Shown: positions 44,838-54,549, counted from the first letter of the stretch. The stretch is DNA of 64,000 nucleotides from Roseobacter fucihabitans (GCF_014337925.2 NZ_CP143423.1:1394501-1458500); one strand, 5' to 3'. The notes: generated by a model not told the origin, from the letters alone. A program made the numbers and translations.

Positions 44838-45438
44838 GAACGCCGATATTCCCGACGTTTACTATATTCAGTCGGTCGATCAGCTAAAGGCGTTGGCCGA
44901 ACCCATGCGATATCGCATGTGCCTTTTGTTGCAACGCCCGACCAGCTGCGCGGCCCTTGCCCGCAGCCTCGGGATCACCCGCCCCAAGGCACATTACCAT
45001 CTGAAAAAGCTGGAAAGTGTTGAACTGGTGCGACCGACATCAGAAGCGCTGGTGAATGGGATCGTCGAGAAATACTACATCATCGTTGGTCGCATGCTTG
45101 ATTTCTCGCACCTGCTTCCAAATGTGGACAGCGACCTGCCCGATAATGTGTCTGTCGATATGGTGTCTGCGATCTCTGACTATCTGGCTTCAATGCTGGT
45201 TGTCTCGCGGGAAAATGCGCTGGACGCCAGTGAAAACCACGCCCGCGGCAAGGGCTACTTCTTTGATTTCGATTCCGTACTGACCCCGGTACAGTTTGAG
45301 CAGATCAAGACGACGCTGATGGATCTCAAAGATGAGGTTTTGCGCCTGAGCACCGCAAACCTTACCCGCCAGGATGCCGATGCTGATCTGATCCCCTTTC
45401 ACCTCTCCAGCTATATTTCCGCCAAAAAGGACACGTAG
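44821..45438 (+). CDS. ArsR-like winged-helix transcriptional regulator
   Basis: I choose GTG 44821, eight bases after GGAGG, within the end of the DppF-like gene; an ATG at 44806 is possible. 205 residues: an N-terminal winged helix (VDQLKALAEPMRYRMCLLLQ, TSCAALARSLGITRPKAHYH, LKKLESVELVRP) of the ArsR/HTH_20 type and a 120-residue C-terminal part without a known ligand motif (no Cys metal site). Being inside the operon, it probably controls it in response to the transported compound or its breakdown product. Confidence 0.8.
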   Translation: MQDIHENADIPDVYYIQSVDQLKALAEPMRYRMCLLLQRPTSCAALARSLGITRPKAHYHLKKLESVELVRPTSEALVNGIVEKYYIIVGRMLDFSHLLPNVDSDLPDNVSVDMVSAISDYLASMLVVSRENALDASENHARGKGYFFDFDSVLTPVQFEQIKTTLMDLKDEVLRLSTANLTRQDADADLIPFHLSSYISAKKDT

Positions 45439-45439
45439 A

Positions 45440-47011
45440 ATGACGCGTATTGATGCGGCAACAATCGCCCCCCATTTGCCCGCGACACTGGGCGCGGATA
45501 CGCCGGGGTATGCCTTTGCCCTGATCACAGGGGACGACGTGCAGATGCAGTGTCAGGGGATGGCCAGCGTCGAGCATCAGGTTCCGATAACGCCCGATAC
45601 CGCCTTTCGCATCGCGTCGGTGACCAAAGAGTTTCTGGCTTTGATCGCGCAGATCCTGTACGAAAAAGGTGATTTTGATCTGCACGCACCGCTTTCGAAA
45701 TACCTGCCGGAACTGTCCGGTGTGCAGGGCGATGTCACACCCGATCAAGCGCTGCGCAACCGATCCGGCATCCGCGATCATCTGGAACTGGGCCTGATGG
45801 CGGGTGGGGGTCTGGATCAACCGGTGACTGCTGAGCAAAGTCTGGATATGATCCTGCGTCAGAATGAGACAAATTTCGCACCGGGGTCGGATTTTCTCTA
45901 TTCCAACGCAAATTTCCTGTTGGTGACGCGCGCGGTTGAACGCGCAACGGCGCGCGATCTGGGCGCGCTGATGAAGGAATATCTGTTCATCCCAAACGGC
46001 ATGACCGCCACGCATTATGCCCCGGCTCACAAGGACGTCATTCCCAATCTAGCGGGGAACTACATTGATCAGGGTGATCATTTTGAGCGGGCCATCTTTG
46101 CGACCGAACTGAACGGCGACGGGGCAATCATCTGTACCTTGTCGGATCTCGTGCGCTGGTACGCATACCTGCGCGCTGATCCTGATGGGCTTGTCGCACA
46201 AATCTCAAGGGTCACCCCCTTTACCAATGGCGTCATCGGTCACTATGCGATGGGTTTTTTCAATCGCCCCTATCTTGGTCAGCCGACGCGAGGGCACAAC
46301 GGGCTGTGGCCGGGCTATCGCACCGATCTTGTGATGTTCGATGCGCTTGATACCGGCGCGATCTGTGTTGCCAACGTCAACACGGCCGACACCACGATGA
46401 TCACACGCAAGGTGATGCAGTCGTTGTATCCGGGCGATCTGCCCGTGCCGGATGCCACTCCAGATGCCGACTTGCTCGACATGCTCAAAGAGGACCGCAC
46501 TTATCTGAACAGTGATACACTCGAAAGCGCCCGGCTGACACCCGGCGATGACGGATTGGAGGTCGAGATGGGCGGATGGTCGGCCACCCACAAGATCACG
46601 GGACCCGCACAAGTCGCCTTTACCCTGCCGGGTGATTACACGCATCTGGATTGGTCCGATGTTGCGCAGGGCCACATCACGCTGACCCGTATCAATGGCG
46701 ATACGCTTACATTGCAAAAACTGCCCGATGCGCCCACGGATATGCCCGCCGATTTTCCGGGCACCTACACATGTGCCAGTCTGCCTGCGACGCTGACGAT
46801 AGACGCAGGCGGGCAGGCGATCCTGCGGGGCCATTTCGCGCATGGCACCGCATGGAAAATGACACTACTGAAGGATGATGTGTGCCTTATTGAAAACAAA
46901 GGCGGGCCGTGGCCGCGGCAGTTGACCATCAGGAAAGACAACGATGGGGGCCGCCTGACGATGTCTGGCGGGCGGGCAAAGCGCATGGAGTTTCTTAGGA
47001 TGGACGGCTAG
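45440..47011 (+). CDS. Beta-lactamase-fold serine hydrolase, D-aminopeptidase-like
   Basis: 523 residues, no signal peptide. An N-terminal class C fold has the SVTK nucleophile motif (RIASVTKEFLALIAQILYEK, Ser about 58), YSN in DFLYSNANFLLV and a GHNGLWPGYRT segment at the HxG position. Beyond residue 350 two smaller beta-rich domains follow, as in D-aminopeptidase-type enzymes. It begins one base after the regulator stop in the transporter operon, so it most likely hydrolyses the imported peptide- or amide-like compound in the cytoplasm. The stereospecificity is not deducible. Confidence 0.83.
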   Translation: MTRIDAATIAPHLPATLGADTPGYAFALITGDDVQMQCQGMASVEHQVPITPDTAFRIASVTKEFLALIAQILYEKGDFDLHAPLSKYLPELSGVQGDVTPDQALRNRSGIRDHLELGLMAGGGLDQPVTAEQSLDMILRQNETNFAPGSDFLYSNANFLLVTRAVERATARDLGALMKEYLFIPNGMTATHYAPAHKDVIPNLAGNYIDQGDHFERAIFATELNGDGAIICTLSDLVRWYAYLRADPDGLVAQISRVTPFTNGVIGHYAMGFFNRPYLGQPTRGHNGLWPGYRTDLVMFDALDTGAICVANVNTADTTMITRKVMQSLYPGDLPVPDATPDADLLDMLKEDRTYLNSDTLESARLTPGDDGLEVEMGGWSATHKITGPAQVAFTLPGDYTHLDWSDVAQGHITLTRINGDTLTLQKLPDAPTDMPADFPGTYTCASLPATLTIDAGGQAILRGHFAHGTAWKMTLLKDDVCLIENKGGPWPRQLTIRKDNDGGRLTMSGGRAKRMEFLRMDG

Positions 47012-47079
47012 TGCGCATCCGCTTTGCGCAATCAAGCCAAACGTCCGAATGGACCAGCCAAATCAGGAAAGGGCACCGC

Positions 47080-47751
47080 ATGAGTGATTGGAAAACCGCA
47101 TTTCGCAGTTTCTACTACGAGACCGCTGAGGAACCCGAAGACATCACCTTTGTGCCCAGCGAAACTGCACTCTTGGTTGTGGATATTCAAAATACCTATC
47201 TGGCGGTACCAAACACCGACGAAGAGGCAAACCGCTGGCAGCCCTTTTTCGATCGCATGAACGGTCAGGTCATTCCCAGAACCGCCGATTTGATCGCATG
47301 GGCAAGGCGCACTGGCGTTGAGGTGATTTTTGCCCGCATCGCCTGTCTGACCGAAGATGGCAGAGACCGGTCGCTAAGTCAGAAAAAACCGGGCTTCAAC
47401 TATCTGCTGCTGCCCAAGGACCAGGACGAAAGCCAAATCGTCCCCGACCTTGCGCCGCAGGGGGATGAAATTACCGTGCTTAAGACAACGGACAGCGCTT
47501 TGACCGGCACTAACCTGCGGCTGATCCTGCACAACATGGGTATCCGCAATGTCGTGGTGGCGGGCATCTTTACTGATCAATGTATCAGCTCGACCGTGCG
47601 GTCGCTGGCGGACGAAAGTTTTGGTGTACTGGTCGTTGAGGATTGCTGTGCCGCCGCAACAGAAGAATTACACCGTCATGAGCTGGAAATTATCAACATG
47701 ATCTATTGCCATGTCGTCAGATCCGACGACGTTCGTAGCTTCGTGAGGTAA
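47080..47751 (+). CDS. Isochorismatase-family cysteine hydrolase
   Basis: The start at ATG 47080 (MSDWKTAFRSFYYE) has AGGAAAGGG upstream; the frame opening at 47011 lacks this support. 223 residues. The catalytic triad of the family is visible: Asp in LLVVDIQNTYLAV, Lys in TVLKTTDSALTGTNL, and Cys in GIFTDQCISSTVRSLADESF. Members cleave amides such as biuret, nicotinamide, carbamoyl compounds or ureidoacrylate. As last gene of the transporter operon it would take a further step in breakdown of an imported nitrogen compound. Confidence 0.87.
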   Translation: MSDWKTAFRSFYYETAEEPEDITFVPSETALLVVDIQNTYLAVPNTDEEANRWQPFFDRMNGQVIPRTADLIAWARRTGVEVIFARIACLTEDGRDRSLSQKKPGFNYLLLPKDQDESQIVPDLAPQGDEITVLKTTDSALTGTNLRLILHNMGIRNVVVAGIFTDQCISSTVRSLADESFGVLVVEDCCAAATEELHRHELEIINMIYCHVVRSDDVRSFVR

Positions 47752-47763
47752 TCGCCCTAAAAT

Positions 47764-48725
47764 TAGTGGTGTTCAAAAGTAGAATTCTCTCGGCAAGATA
47801 TCTGAGGAGATTTTGAATGAAAAACGGACGATACAGTGGCGCGGATCATGGCGATCCTGAAGTAAGCACTTGGAAAAAGGCGCTGAGGCCATCTCAAAGG
47901 CGATAGATGGCCGTAAATGCGGTCGCGGGGCGTGGGGTCAGCATCGCACTCGCGTATCGTGCGTTCGAGATCAGCGAGACCTGCTATCGGTACAACCCTG
48001 TGCTGAGCGACGAGAATGAAGAGGCCGCGGATTGGTTGGAGCGTTTGACAGCCGACAAACGGAACTGGGGCTTCGGCCTGTGCTTCCTGCATCTGTGCAA
48101 TCTGCAGGGCTTTAGCTGGAACCAAAAGAGGGTCTACCGGATCTACTGCTAGCTGGAGTTAAACCTGCGGATCAAGCCCAAGAGACGCTTGAAACGGGAC
48201 AAACCAGAGCCGCTGGCTGTACCCGATCGGCCCAACGAGACATGGACGATGGATTTCATAGCAGATCAGTCGGCAGACGGCCGCTCGATCAGGACGTTGA
48301 ATGAGCTGGACGACTTCAACTGCGAGGGTTTGTGCATTGAAGCGGGCTTCTCACTGCCCGCTGAGAGGCTTGTAGGGAGCTTAATCCAGGTCATTGAGTG
48401 GCGTGGCAAACTTCAAACCATTCGGGTCGATAATGGTCCCGAATATGTCAGTGGCGCACTGATGGGATGGGCTGAGAAGCGCAACATCCGGCTTGAATAC
48501 ATCCAGCCGGGCAAGCCGCAACAGAACGCATATATCAAGCGCTTTAATCGCATTGTTCGGGGCGATGGCTGCACCAATCTATCTTTGAAACTGACAAGGA
48601 GGCACAAGACCAAGCAACGGAATGGCTCTGGGCTTACAACAACGAGCGAGCGAAAATGGGCATCGGTGGTATGACCCCCGCCATAAACCAGAAAATAGCC
48701 TCGAGAATTTAACGACTGAGCCCCA
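47764..48725 (+). pseudogene. Degenerate IS3-family element
   Basis: Fragments of one IS3-type transposase are spread over several frames. Orf A debris starts at 47817 (MKNGRYSGADHGDPEV). OrfB pieces are at 47907-48152 (SIALAYRAFEISETCYRYNP, then a stop) and 48189-48674 ([60 protein letters not shown], then a frameshift). TTTGCACTCTCAACG-like duplications are not seen. The left end TAGTGGTGTTCAAAAGTAG and a partly matching right end (TGGGGCTCAG on the minus strand) mark approximate borders. CCCCATT-AA-AATGGGG (48721-48736) at the right border can form a hairpin. It is not functional. Confidence 0.8.
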
Positions 48726-48769
48726 TTAAAATGGGGTATTACCCTTTGTTTGCGCTTCCATGCGGCGCT

Positions 48770-48949
48770 TTCAATGAACGGCCGGTTTTTAAGCTGCGCC
48801 GCCGCATAAAGAGTTGTGCAGTCGCAGCATAAACCGTGCTGTGAGCGCACTCAGCGAAGATTCTTTTGACCGCCTTGGGCTCTTCTGGCACCTTCGCTGC
48901 GCTGGTCATTAGTGACCGGTTCGGGAAAACCGCCGTTCGCTACGCGGCG
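48770..48949. repeat. Dispersed intergenic repeat left of IS91-family copy 3
   Basis: GTGCTGTGAGCGCACTCAGC (family B, 48836) is followed by CTTGGGCTCTTCTGGCACC, TTCGCTGCGCTGGTCATTAG, TGACCGGTTCGGGAAAACCG and CCGTTCGCTACGCGGCGCAC. The last parts correspond to the left flank of copy 2 (CCGGTTCGAGAAACAGCGCC, TTTCGCTGCGCGACACAC). It contains no gene. Confidence 0.55.
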
Positions 48950-49104
48950 CACGAACTGGTAAGGTGCGGACGAGGACGAAACCGCTCTCGCGGTATTGGC
49001 GCTTGTGGCCGGTGTTGCGCGTTGATGTGAGCGTCTTGGATTTTGCGAACTGACGAACCTGTCTGACGATTGGGTCCTTCTCAATCTAATGTCAGGAGGG
49101 TCTG

Positions 49105-49977
49105 ATGACCGATCAATATGTACCGAAGCTTCGCCAGCGTTTTCTTGAAGATATGCGGATCAAGGGGCTGCAGCCGAAGACGCAGACGATGTATCTGCGC
49201 GCAATGCGGGACTTTACCGGGTTCTTGGGTCATGCCCCAGATAGCGCGACGCCTGAGGAACTGCGGGCGTTCCAACTTGATATGAAGGAGCGCGGCGTTG
49301 GCGCGCCAACCTTCAACAATCGGCTGACAGTGTTGAGTTTTTTCTATGCCTCAACTTGCCCGCGCCCTGAGATGAAGCGTCACATGCGCTATCAGCGCGC
49401 GGCGAAGAAGATCCCGGTGGTGCTGAGCGCGGAGGAAGTGTCACGCATTCTTGAAGCCGCGCCCGGACCAGGTCTTCGTTATCGCGCAGCTTTCAGCGTT
49501 GCCTATGGCGGCGGGCTCCGGGCCAGCGAGGTCACGCATCTCAAGGTAGGCGATATCGACAGCGACCGGATGTTGATCCGGATCGAGCAAGGTAAGGGGC
49601 GTAAGGACCGGCAGGTTATGTTGTCGCCAACTCTGCTTGCTCTGTTGCGTAATTATTATCGTGAGGTGCGCCCGAGAGGTTGGATGTTCCCAGGTCGCAA
49701 CCGGGTCGATCCGATCTCGACACGGCAGTTCAACCGCGCCTTTGGCGTGGCGTGTGACTTTGCCGAGATCAAGAAGAAGGTGTCGCCCCATACGTTGCGG
49801 CACAGCTTTGCGACGCATCTGCTGGAGGGCGGGACAGACATAAGGGTGATCCAAGTGTTGTTGGGCCATGCCAAGCTGGAGACGACAACGGTTTATACGA
49901 AGGTGGCCACCAAAACGATCCAGGACGTAACCAGCCCGCTTGATTTGTTGTTGCGACGGGAGGCTGGTTCCGGCTGA
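49105..49977 (+). CDS. Tyrosine recombinase of IS91-family copy 3
   Basis: Identical to the protein at 36061-36933, with all catalytic residues (Arg in GLRASEVTHL, Lys in KGRKDRQ, HTLRHSF, nucleophile Tyr in TTTVYTKV) and the CAGGAGG ribosome-binding site. It is intact. Confidence 0.92.
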   Translation: MTDQYVPKLRQRFLEDMRIKGLQPKTQTMYLRAMRDFTGFLGHAPDSATPEELRAFQLDMKERGVGAPTFNNRLTVLSFFYASTCPRPEMKRHMRYQRAAKKIPVVLSAEEVSRILEAAPGPGLRYRAAFSVAYGGGLRASEVTHLKVGDIDSDRMLIRIEQGKGRKDRQVMLSPTLLALLRNYYREVRPRGWMFPGRNRVDPISTRQFNRAFGVACDFAEIKKKVSPHTLRHSFATHLLEGGTDIRVIQVLLGHAKLETTTVYTKVATKTIQDVTSPLDLLLRREAGSG

Positions 49978-49987
49978 CCCCGATCCA

Positions 49988-51184
49988 ATGCCCCGTCCCA
50001 AGCTGGAAGTCGCAGATATCTTCCGCGCCCATGGACCTGCGTATCGCCGGGAACATGCAGGGCATCTCAATCTGCCACAGTTGAAGGTGATGTCGGCCAT
50101 TGAGGCCTGCCGGACCGCTGCGCTCGGTGGGCATGTTGCGACGTGCACCAAGTGTGACCACCAGCACATCGCCTATAACTCCTGTCGCAACCGGCACTGC
50201 CCAAAATGCCAGGGTGCTGCGGGACAGGACTGGATGCAGGCGCGCATGGAAGACCTTCTGCCGGTCGAATACTTCCACGTGGTCTTCACGCTGCCAGCCC
50301 AGATCGCCGACATTGCCTATCAGAACAAGGCCGCCGTTTATGGCCTGCTGTTCAAGGCGTCGGCCCAGACGCTCCTGACCATCGCCGCCGACCCAATGCA
50401 CTTGGGTGCAAAGATCGGCATGACCAGCGTGCTGCATACATGGGGATCCGCGATGACGCACCACCCGCATGTGCACATCATCGTGCCGGGCGGTGGGCTG
50501 TCACCAGATGGAACACGATGGATCGCCTGTCGCTCTGGGTTCTTCCTGCCGGTGAAGGTCCTGTCGAAGTTGTTTCGGCGCTTGTTCCTCGAAGGACTTA
50601 CCAGACTGCACAAGGCAGGCAAGCTTAAGTTCTTCGGCGATCTTGCAAAGCTGGCAGACCCCGACACCTTCGCTGCACATCTCTCGCCGCTGCGCAAAAC
50701 CGATTGGGTCGTTTACGCCAAACCGCCCTTCGGCGGGCCGGAAGCGGTGCTGGCCTATCTAAGCCGTTATACCCACCGCGTGGCGATCTCCAACCATCGT
50801 CTGGTCAGTGCCGACGCGGGCACCGTGGCCTTCCGGTGGAAAGACTATCGCATCAGACGCGGAGACAGGATGAAGGTCATGCGCTTGCCAACGGACGAGT
50901 TCATCCGCCGCTTCCTGATCCACGTTCTGCCATCCGGCTTCCACCGCATCCGTCACACGGGCTTCCTCGCCAATGGTATCCGTCGCGACCGGATCAGCAA
51001 GATCAGGCGTTTGCTTGATACGGAACCTGAACAGACGCCGGTTGAGGGAGAAAATGAGGATCTCAAAAATATAGACGCCCATCCGCTTTGCCCCAAATGT
51101 GGTGGCACCATGATCATCATCGAGACTTTCTTGCGGGGTCAAACACCAAAGTCCCGCGCCCCACCATGGGAGGCGGCCGCATGA
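49988..51184 (+). CDS. IS91-family transposase (copy 3)
   Basis: Identical to the transposase at 36944-38140, with Cys cluster, HPHVH motif and LSRYTHR tyrosine region. The start is chosen at MPRPKLEV for the same reason. It is intact, so copies 2 and 3 may both be active. Confidence 0.92.
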   Translation: MPRPKLEVADIFRAHGPAYRREHAGHLNLPQLKVMSAIEACRTAALGGHVATCTKCDHQHIAYNSCRNRHCPKCQGAAGQDWMQARMEDLLPVEYFHVVFTLPAQIADIAYQNKAAVYGLLFKASAQTLLTIAADPMHLGAKIGMTSVLHTWGSAMTHHPHVHIIVPGGGLSPDGTRWIACRSGFFLPVKVLSKLFRRLFLEGLTRLHKAGKLKFFGDLAKLADPDTFAAHLSPLRKTDWVVYAKPPFGGPEAVLAYLSRYTHRVAISNHRLVSADAGTVAFRWKDYRIRRGDRMKVMRLPTDEFIRRFLIHVLPSGFHRIRHTGFLANGIRRDRISKIRRLLDTEPEQTPVEGENEDLKNIDAHPLCPKCGGTMIIIETFLRGQTPKSRAPPWEAAA

Positions 51185-51772
51185 AAAACCGATCAGACCC
51201 AGCATCGTATGAAGCGAACGCCGGACCAATCATTGCGGCCAGTCTAATGAAACCGGCGCCAAAACTGGCTAATGATGGTGGAAAACGCGATCAATCAGCG
51301 ACATCAGACCGAGACGACCAACTGGTCCGCGCCTCTCAGGGCCGTAGCGTCCGCCGATCGGTATATCGACTGCCACAGCCGTAACGCACAATCTCCATAG
51401 CAACGAAACCTGCCCGCGCTTTCCTCCTTGTCGGATTTGTCGCCGCTGCAGCTCGCGCTGACAGCAGCCACAAACCTTAGACGTTGCTGCCGTTGGTTGC
51501 GGAAGTTTGAATGTCTGCTCCTGGCAAAATCCACTGATTGCACTTTGCCCGATGTCTTGCGGCGATAAGAACACGTTGCGCAACAGATAACGTGGTTATC
51601 CACTCGACATTTCCAAGTAAGCGCTGTGCAAATTAAATAGTCCTGCCAGACACCTGCGCTGCAGAAAAGGTTGGGGAAAACCACGAAAAAATCGTTGGCG
51701 TAAGCTAAGGGCCTATCAGTTTACAGTTTTAAAAGTGTACTGCGATTGCCGCATTCGCTAGTTTTCAACGCA

Positions 51773-53461
51773 ATGAATGGTTCAAGTCCGCAAAGATCAC
51801 TTAAGGACCTGCTGCGCGACAATGCTGCAGACCCTTTCGCGTTTGACGCATTTCTCAAAGCCTGGAACGATTGTTTTGAGTCGTCGCCGGTCCTAGACGC
51901 TTCTTTTGAAGAAGACGCAAAGGAAGCACTTGAGGCGGCCTCAGAGAACATGTCGACAGATTTGGCGGGCCCCAAAATTCGGCAAATGCTCAGTGCTTTT
52001 CCCAATCCAGCCATCATTGTGCATGCGAACGGGCGTGTTATCGAACAAAATATCGCGGCAATGGAAACGCTCTCAATCGACCAGGGCGATTTGATCGATG
52101 CATTGCCCTTCGCACTCTAAGGTGGCGGTCTGTTGTCCGAGGCGATTGGAAACAGTTTTAGAAAACGAAACGTTGCCAGCGAGGTCAGCTTTTTTCGTGC
52201 CTACAGCACCGACGACAACCGTACTTTCAATGCTGCAGTGCTGACGAGGCACGCTGTTAGAAATGCAGATCAAACGGCACTGCTGATCATCATCGACCCA
52301 CATTTTGAGCCGCAAATATCCAATATACTGATGGAAGCCTTGGATTTGACCGATGCTGAGTGTGAAATTCTAGTGGCATTCATGAGAGGCGCTGGCCTGC
52401 CGCAGATAGCGAGAAACCGGAACCGATCTCTGGCAACCGTGCGCACCCAAATGCAAACCATCATGACCAAGGCTGGCGTGTCGAGCCAGGCCGACTTGAT
52501 GCGCAATGCGCTCGCACTCGCTCAATTCCAAACCGACATCTCCAAGGTAGCGGAAGTCGCTAGACATCCGTTCCGCAAATCCTCCGGTATTCTGCGCCCA
52601 GGAGGTCGCTCGGTCGAAGCCACGCTTGCCGGAGACATGCAGGGGAAACTTATTGTCGTCATTCCAGACATTACCCTTTCTACATTCCCGGCAGTCGTTG
52701 AGCAGCAGTTCGCCGCAGCAGGGCTGTGCGTTACGACGCTCGCCCGCCCGGGTTACGGTGGAACCGACCCTGCTCCTAAAGAGGCGGATTACACTGAAGT
52801 GATGGCCGGGGACCTAAAGGCACTTTTGTCACAGCTAGGACATGAAACCTGCGTTCTGGTCGGGCATTCAACATCAAGCGCTTACGCCTACAGGCTTGGT
52901 GAGTTGGCCGCTGACCACATCAGTCGCATCCTACTGCTTTGCCCTTTTCCACCAGCGCCGCACCTGCATGCTGCTGAATCCAAATCACCTTGGGCAACCG
53001 CGCTGTTGCATGTTTCCTCCCGCACTCCAGGCCTTTTTTCGCTGATGGTTGGGGCTGGTTTGAAAGCTTGGAAGCTGATGGGAACCCGCAGTTTTGTTGC
53101 CTTACAGCTTCGGGAGCACTCAGCAGATGTTGCGGCATCGCGACGGCCAGACGTTTTGCGCGAGTTCGAGGCAGCTTTTGAGGCATGCGTGGCACAAGGG
53201 ACAAGCTTAGCCACCGCTGACCTTTATTGCGCTACAGGAAATTGGACTGACTGGTTGTCATCTTGCAAAGTTCCTGTCGAATGGTTGCAAGGCGCGAAAG
53301 AACCTATCGGCGTGATCGACAACTTTGATGCCTTGGCCGCGACTACGTCAGCGCCACATAAACTGACGCGGGTTGACGACGGCGGATTCCTCACTTTTTT
53401 GACGCACACCCATATCTTGATCGAGAGACTGTGCGACGACAATTTAGACATCGCCGACTAA
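51773..53461 (+). pseudogene. LuxR-type HTH / alpha-beta hydrolase fusion protein, split by an in-frame stop
   Basis: The first open part (from ATG 51773; a TTG lies at 51746) holds about 80 helical residues and a PAS-like stretch (FPNPAIIVHANGRVIEQNIA) ending at TAA 52118-52120. The same frame resumes at once (GGGLLSEAIGNSF...) and shows a LuxR HTH (LTDAECEILVAFMRGAGLPQ, SLATVRTQMQTIMTKAGVSS) followed by an alpha/beta hydrolase (TLARPGYGGTDPAP, VLVGHSTSSAYAYRLGELAA with Ser nucleophile, DDGGFLTFLTH with His). A single nonsense change explains the split of a protein of about 560 residues. The downstream part might still be made from TTG 52133. Confidence 0.72.
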
Positions 53462-53637
53462 AATTTGCCGACACTCGGTTGGTTTAAACAGGCCAATACA
53501 ATCATGCTTGCAAATACTTACCCCGATGCTGAAATCGACAGAGCCTTAAAAATAGCATAATTTTCAAGTTCTTAGTCGACATCAAAGAAGGACAAGTACT
53601 TCAAGAGCGCAATCGGCATTGGAAATACTGCCACGTC

Positions 53638-54549
53638 CTACACGCTCACGGTCACCTGCCGCTGCTTTTTAGCGTTTGGATTATTTCGCCTGATCATCAG
53701 CAAACCGGCAAGGCCTGCAAGAAGCATTGGCATTGATGCCGGGAGGGGGACCACTTGTGGTGTGGGACTGCGCGGGTCGATCCAATAGTTGTTCACGATA
53801 CCTGCTTCTTGCGAACTGATCGAAAAGCCCTCCGGCAAAATGAAAGCTGGACCGTCAGATGCAAAACCGAATGTGTCAAAAGCACTGGCTGTGACTGACA
53901 CTTGGTTGTTTTGCGACACCATATTTGCCAAGGCTTCCAACGTGAAATTGACCGTCAGCCCCCCACGTGGATCAATGCTCAGCACCTCAGAGACGATCGA
54001 TGAGCCAGTGGTGGGACCGAATGAGACTGTACCTGCGCTATCGTATTCCTCCGCCAGAAACTCCCGGCGAGTCCTGCGAAAATCAGAACCATTGTTCGTA
54101 CTTGAGAACCCATTTAACTGATAGGTGGCGTCGATTCGTGCCTGGCGCAGAGAATCTTCTGTATCATTCGTGTCCGTTGATCCACCAATGGAACCATCAA
54201 GTCCAAACCGGACCTGAACATCGATATCGCCGCCCGTGTAGGAAGTCGGCGTGGCAATCAAAAACTGATAACTGACACTTGCGGTCGCTTGTGAACGGCC
54301 ACCTCTGACAAACGAAGACGATGTGCTGACGTTTGCAAAAGCACCCAGATAGCCACTGCCAACAGTGGCTTTTGCATTGCCCCCGCAACCTGTAATGGAT
54401 CCGCTCGCGGACACGAAAAGATCCCCAGAACCGGTTACTGTTTCGCCAAACCCACCGCAATCACTCGCCACACTCACTGTCGCAGCGACAGCCAAATTTG
54501 GCGCTAAAACCAGCACTGCGCCAATTGTTGCTTTCATTAAAAACTTCAT
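53638..54549 (-). CDS. VPLPA-CTERM surface/secreted protein
   Basis: The start at ATG 54549 yields signal peptide MKFLMKATIGAVLVLAPNLA (cleavage near AVAA); the upstream frame is not credible. About 303 residues. The body is Ser/Thr/Gly-rich and beta-like (GSITGCGGNAKATVGSGYLG). The C-terminus is VVPLPASMPMLLAGLAGLLM followed by IRRNN, the VPLPA-CTERM sorting signal: motif, transmembrane helix and Arg cluster. Exosortase-type enzymes of Rhodobacterales cut such signals and deliver the protein to the surface. No exosortase gene is in the window. A short polar tail after the Arg cluster is longer than usual. Confidence 0.85.
   Translation of the reverse strand: MKFLMKATIGAVLVLAPNLAVAATVSVASDCGGFGETVTGSGDLFVSASGSITGCGGNAKATVGSGYLGAFANVSTSSSFVRGGRSQATASVSYQFLIATPTSYTGGDIDVQVRFGLDGSIGGSTDTNDTEDSLRQARIDATYQLNGFSSTNNGSDFRRTRREFLAEEYDSAGTVSFGPTTGSSIVSEVLSIDPRGGLTVNFTLEALANMVSQNNQVSVTASAFDTFGFASDGPAFILPEGFSISSQEAGIVNNYWIDPRSPTPQVVPLPASMPMLLAGLAGLLMIRRNNPNAKKQRQVTVSV

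Larger units (their letters stand above)
48950..51498 (+). mobile_element. IS91-family element, copy 3 (identical to copy 2)
   Basis: Borders CACGAACTGG and CCGTTGGTT are as in copy 2, at an exact offset of 13,044 bases. Both encoded proteins are residue-for-residue the same, so the duplication is recent. It lies in direct orientation to copy 2 with the peptide ABC operon between them. Its right flank (GCGGAAGTTTGAATG) resembles words in the dispersed repeat at 1413 (GCGGAAGTATTGAAT). Confidence 0.9.
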
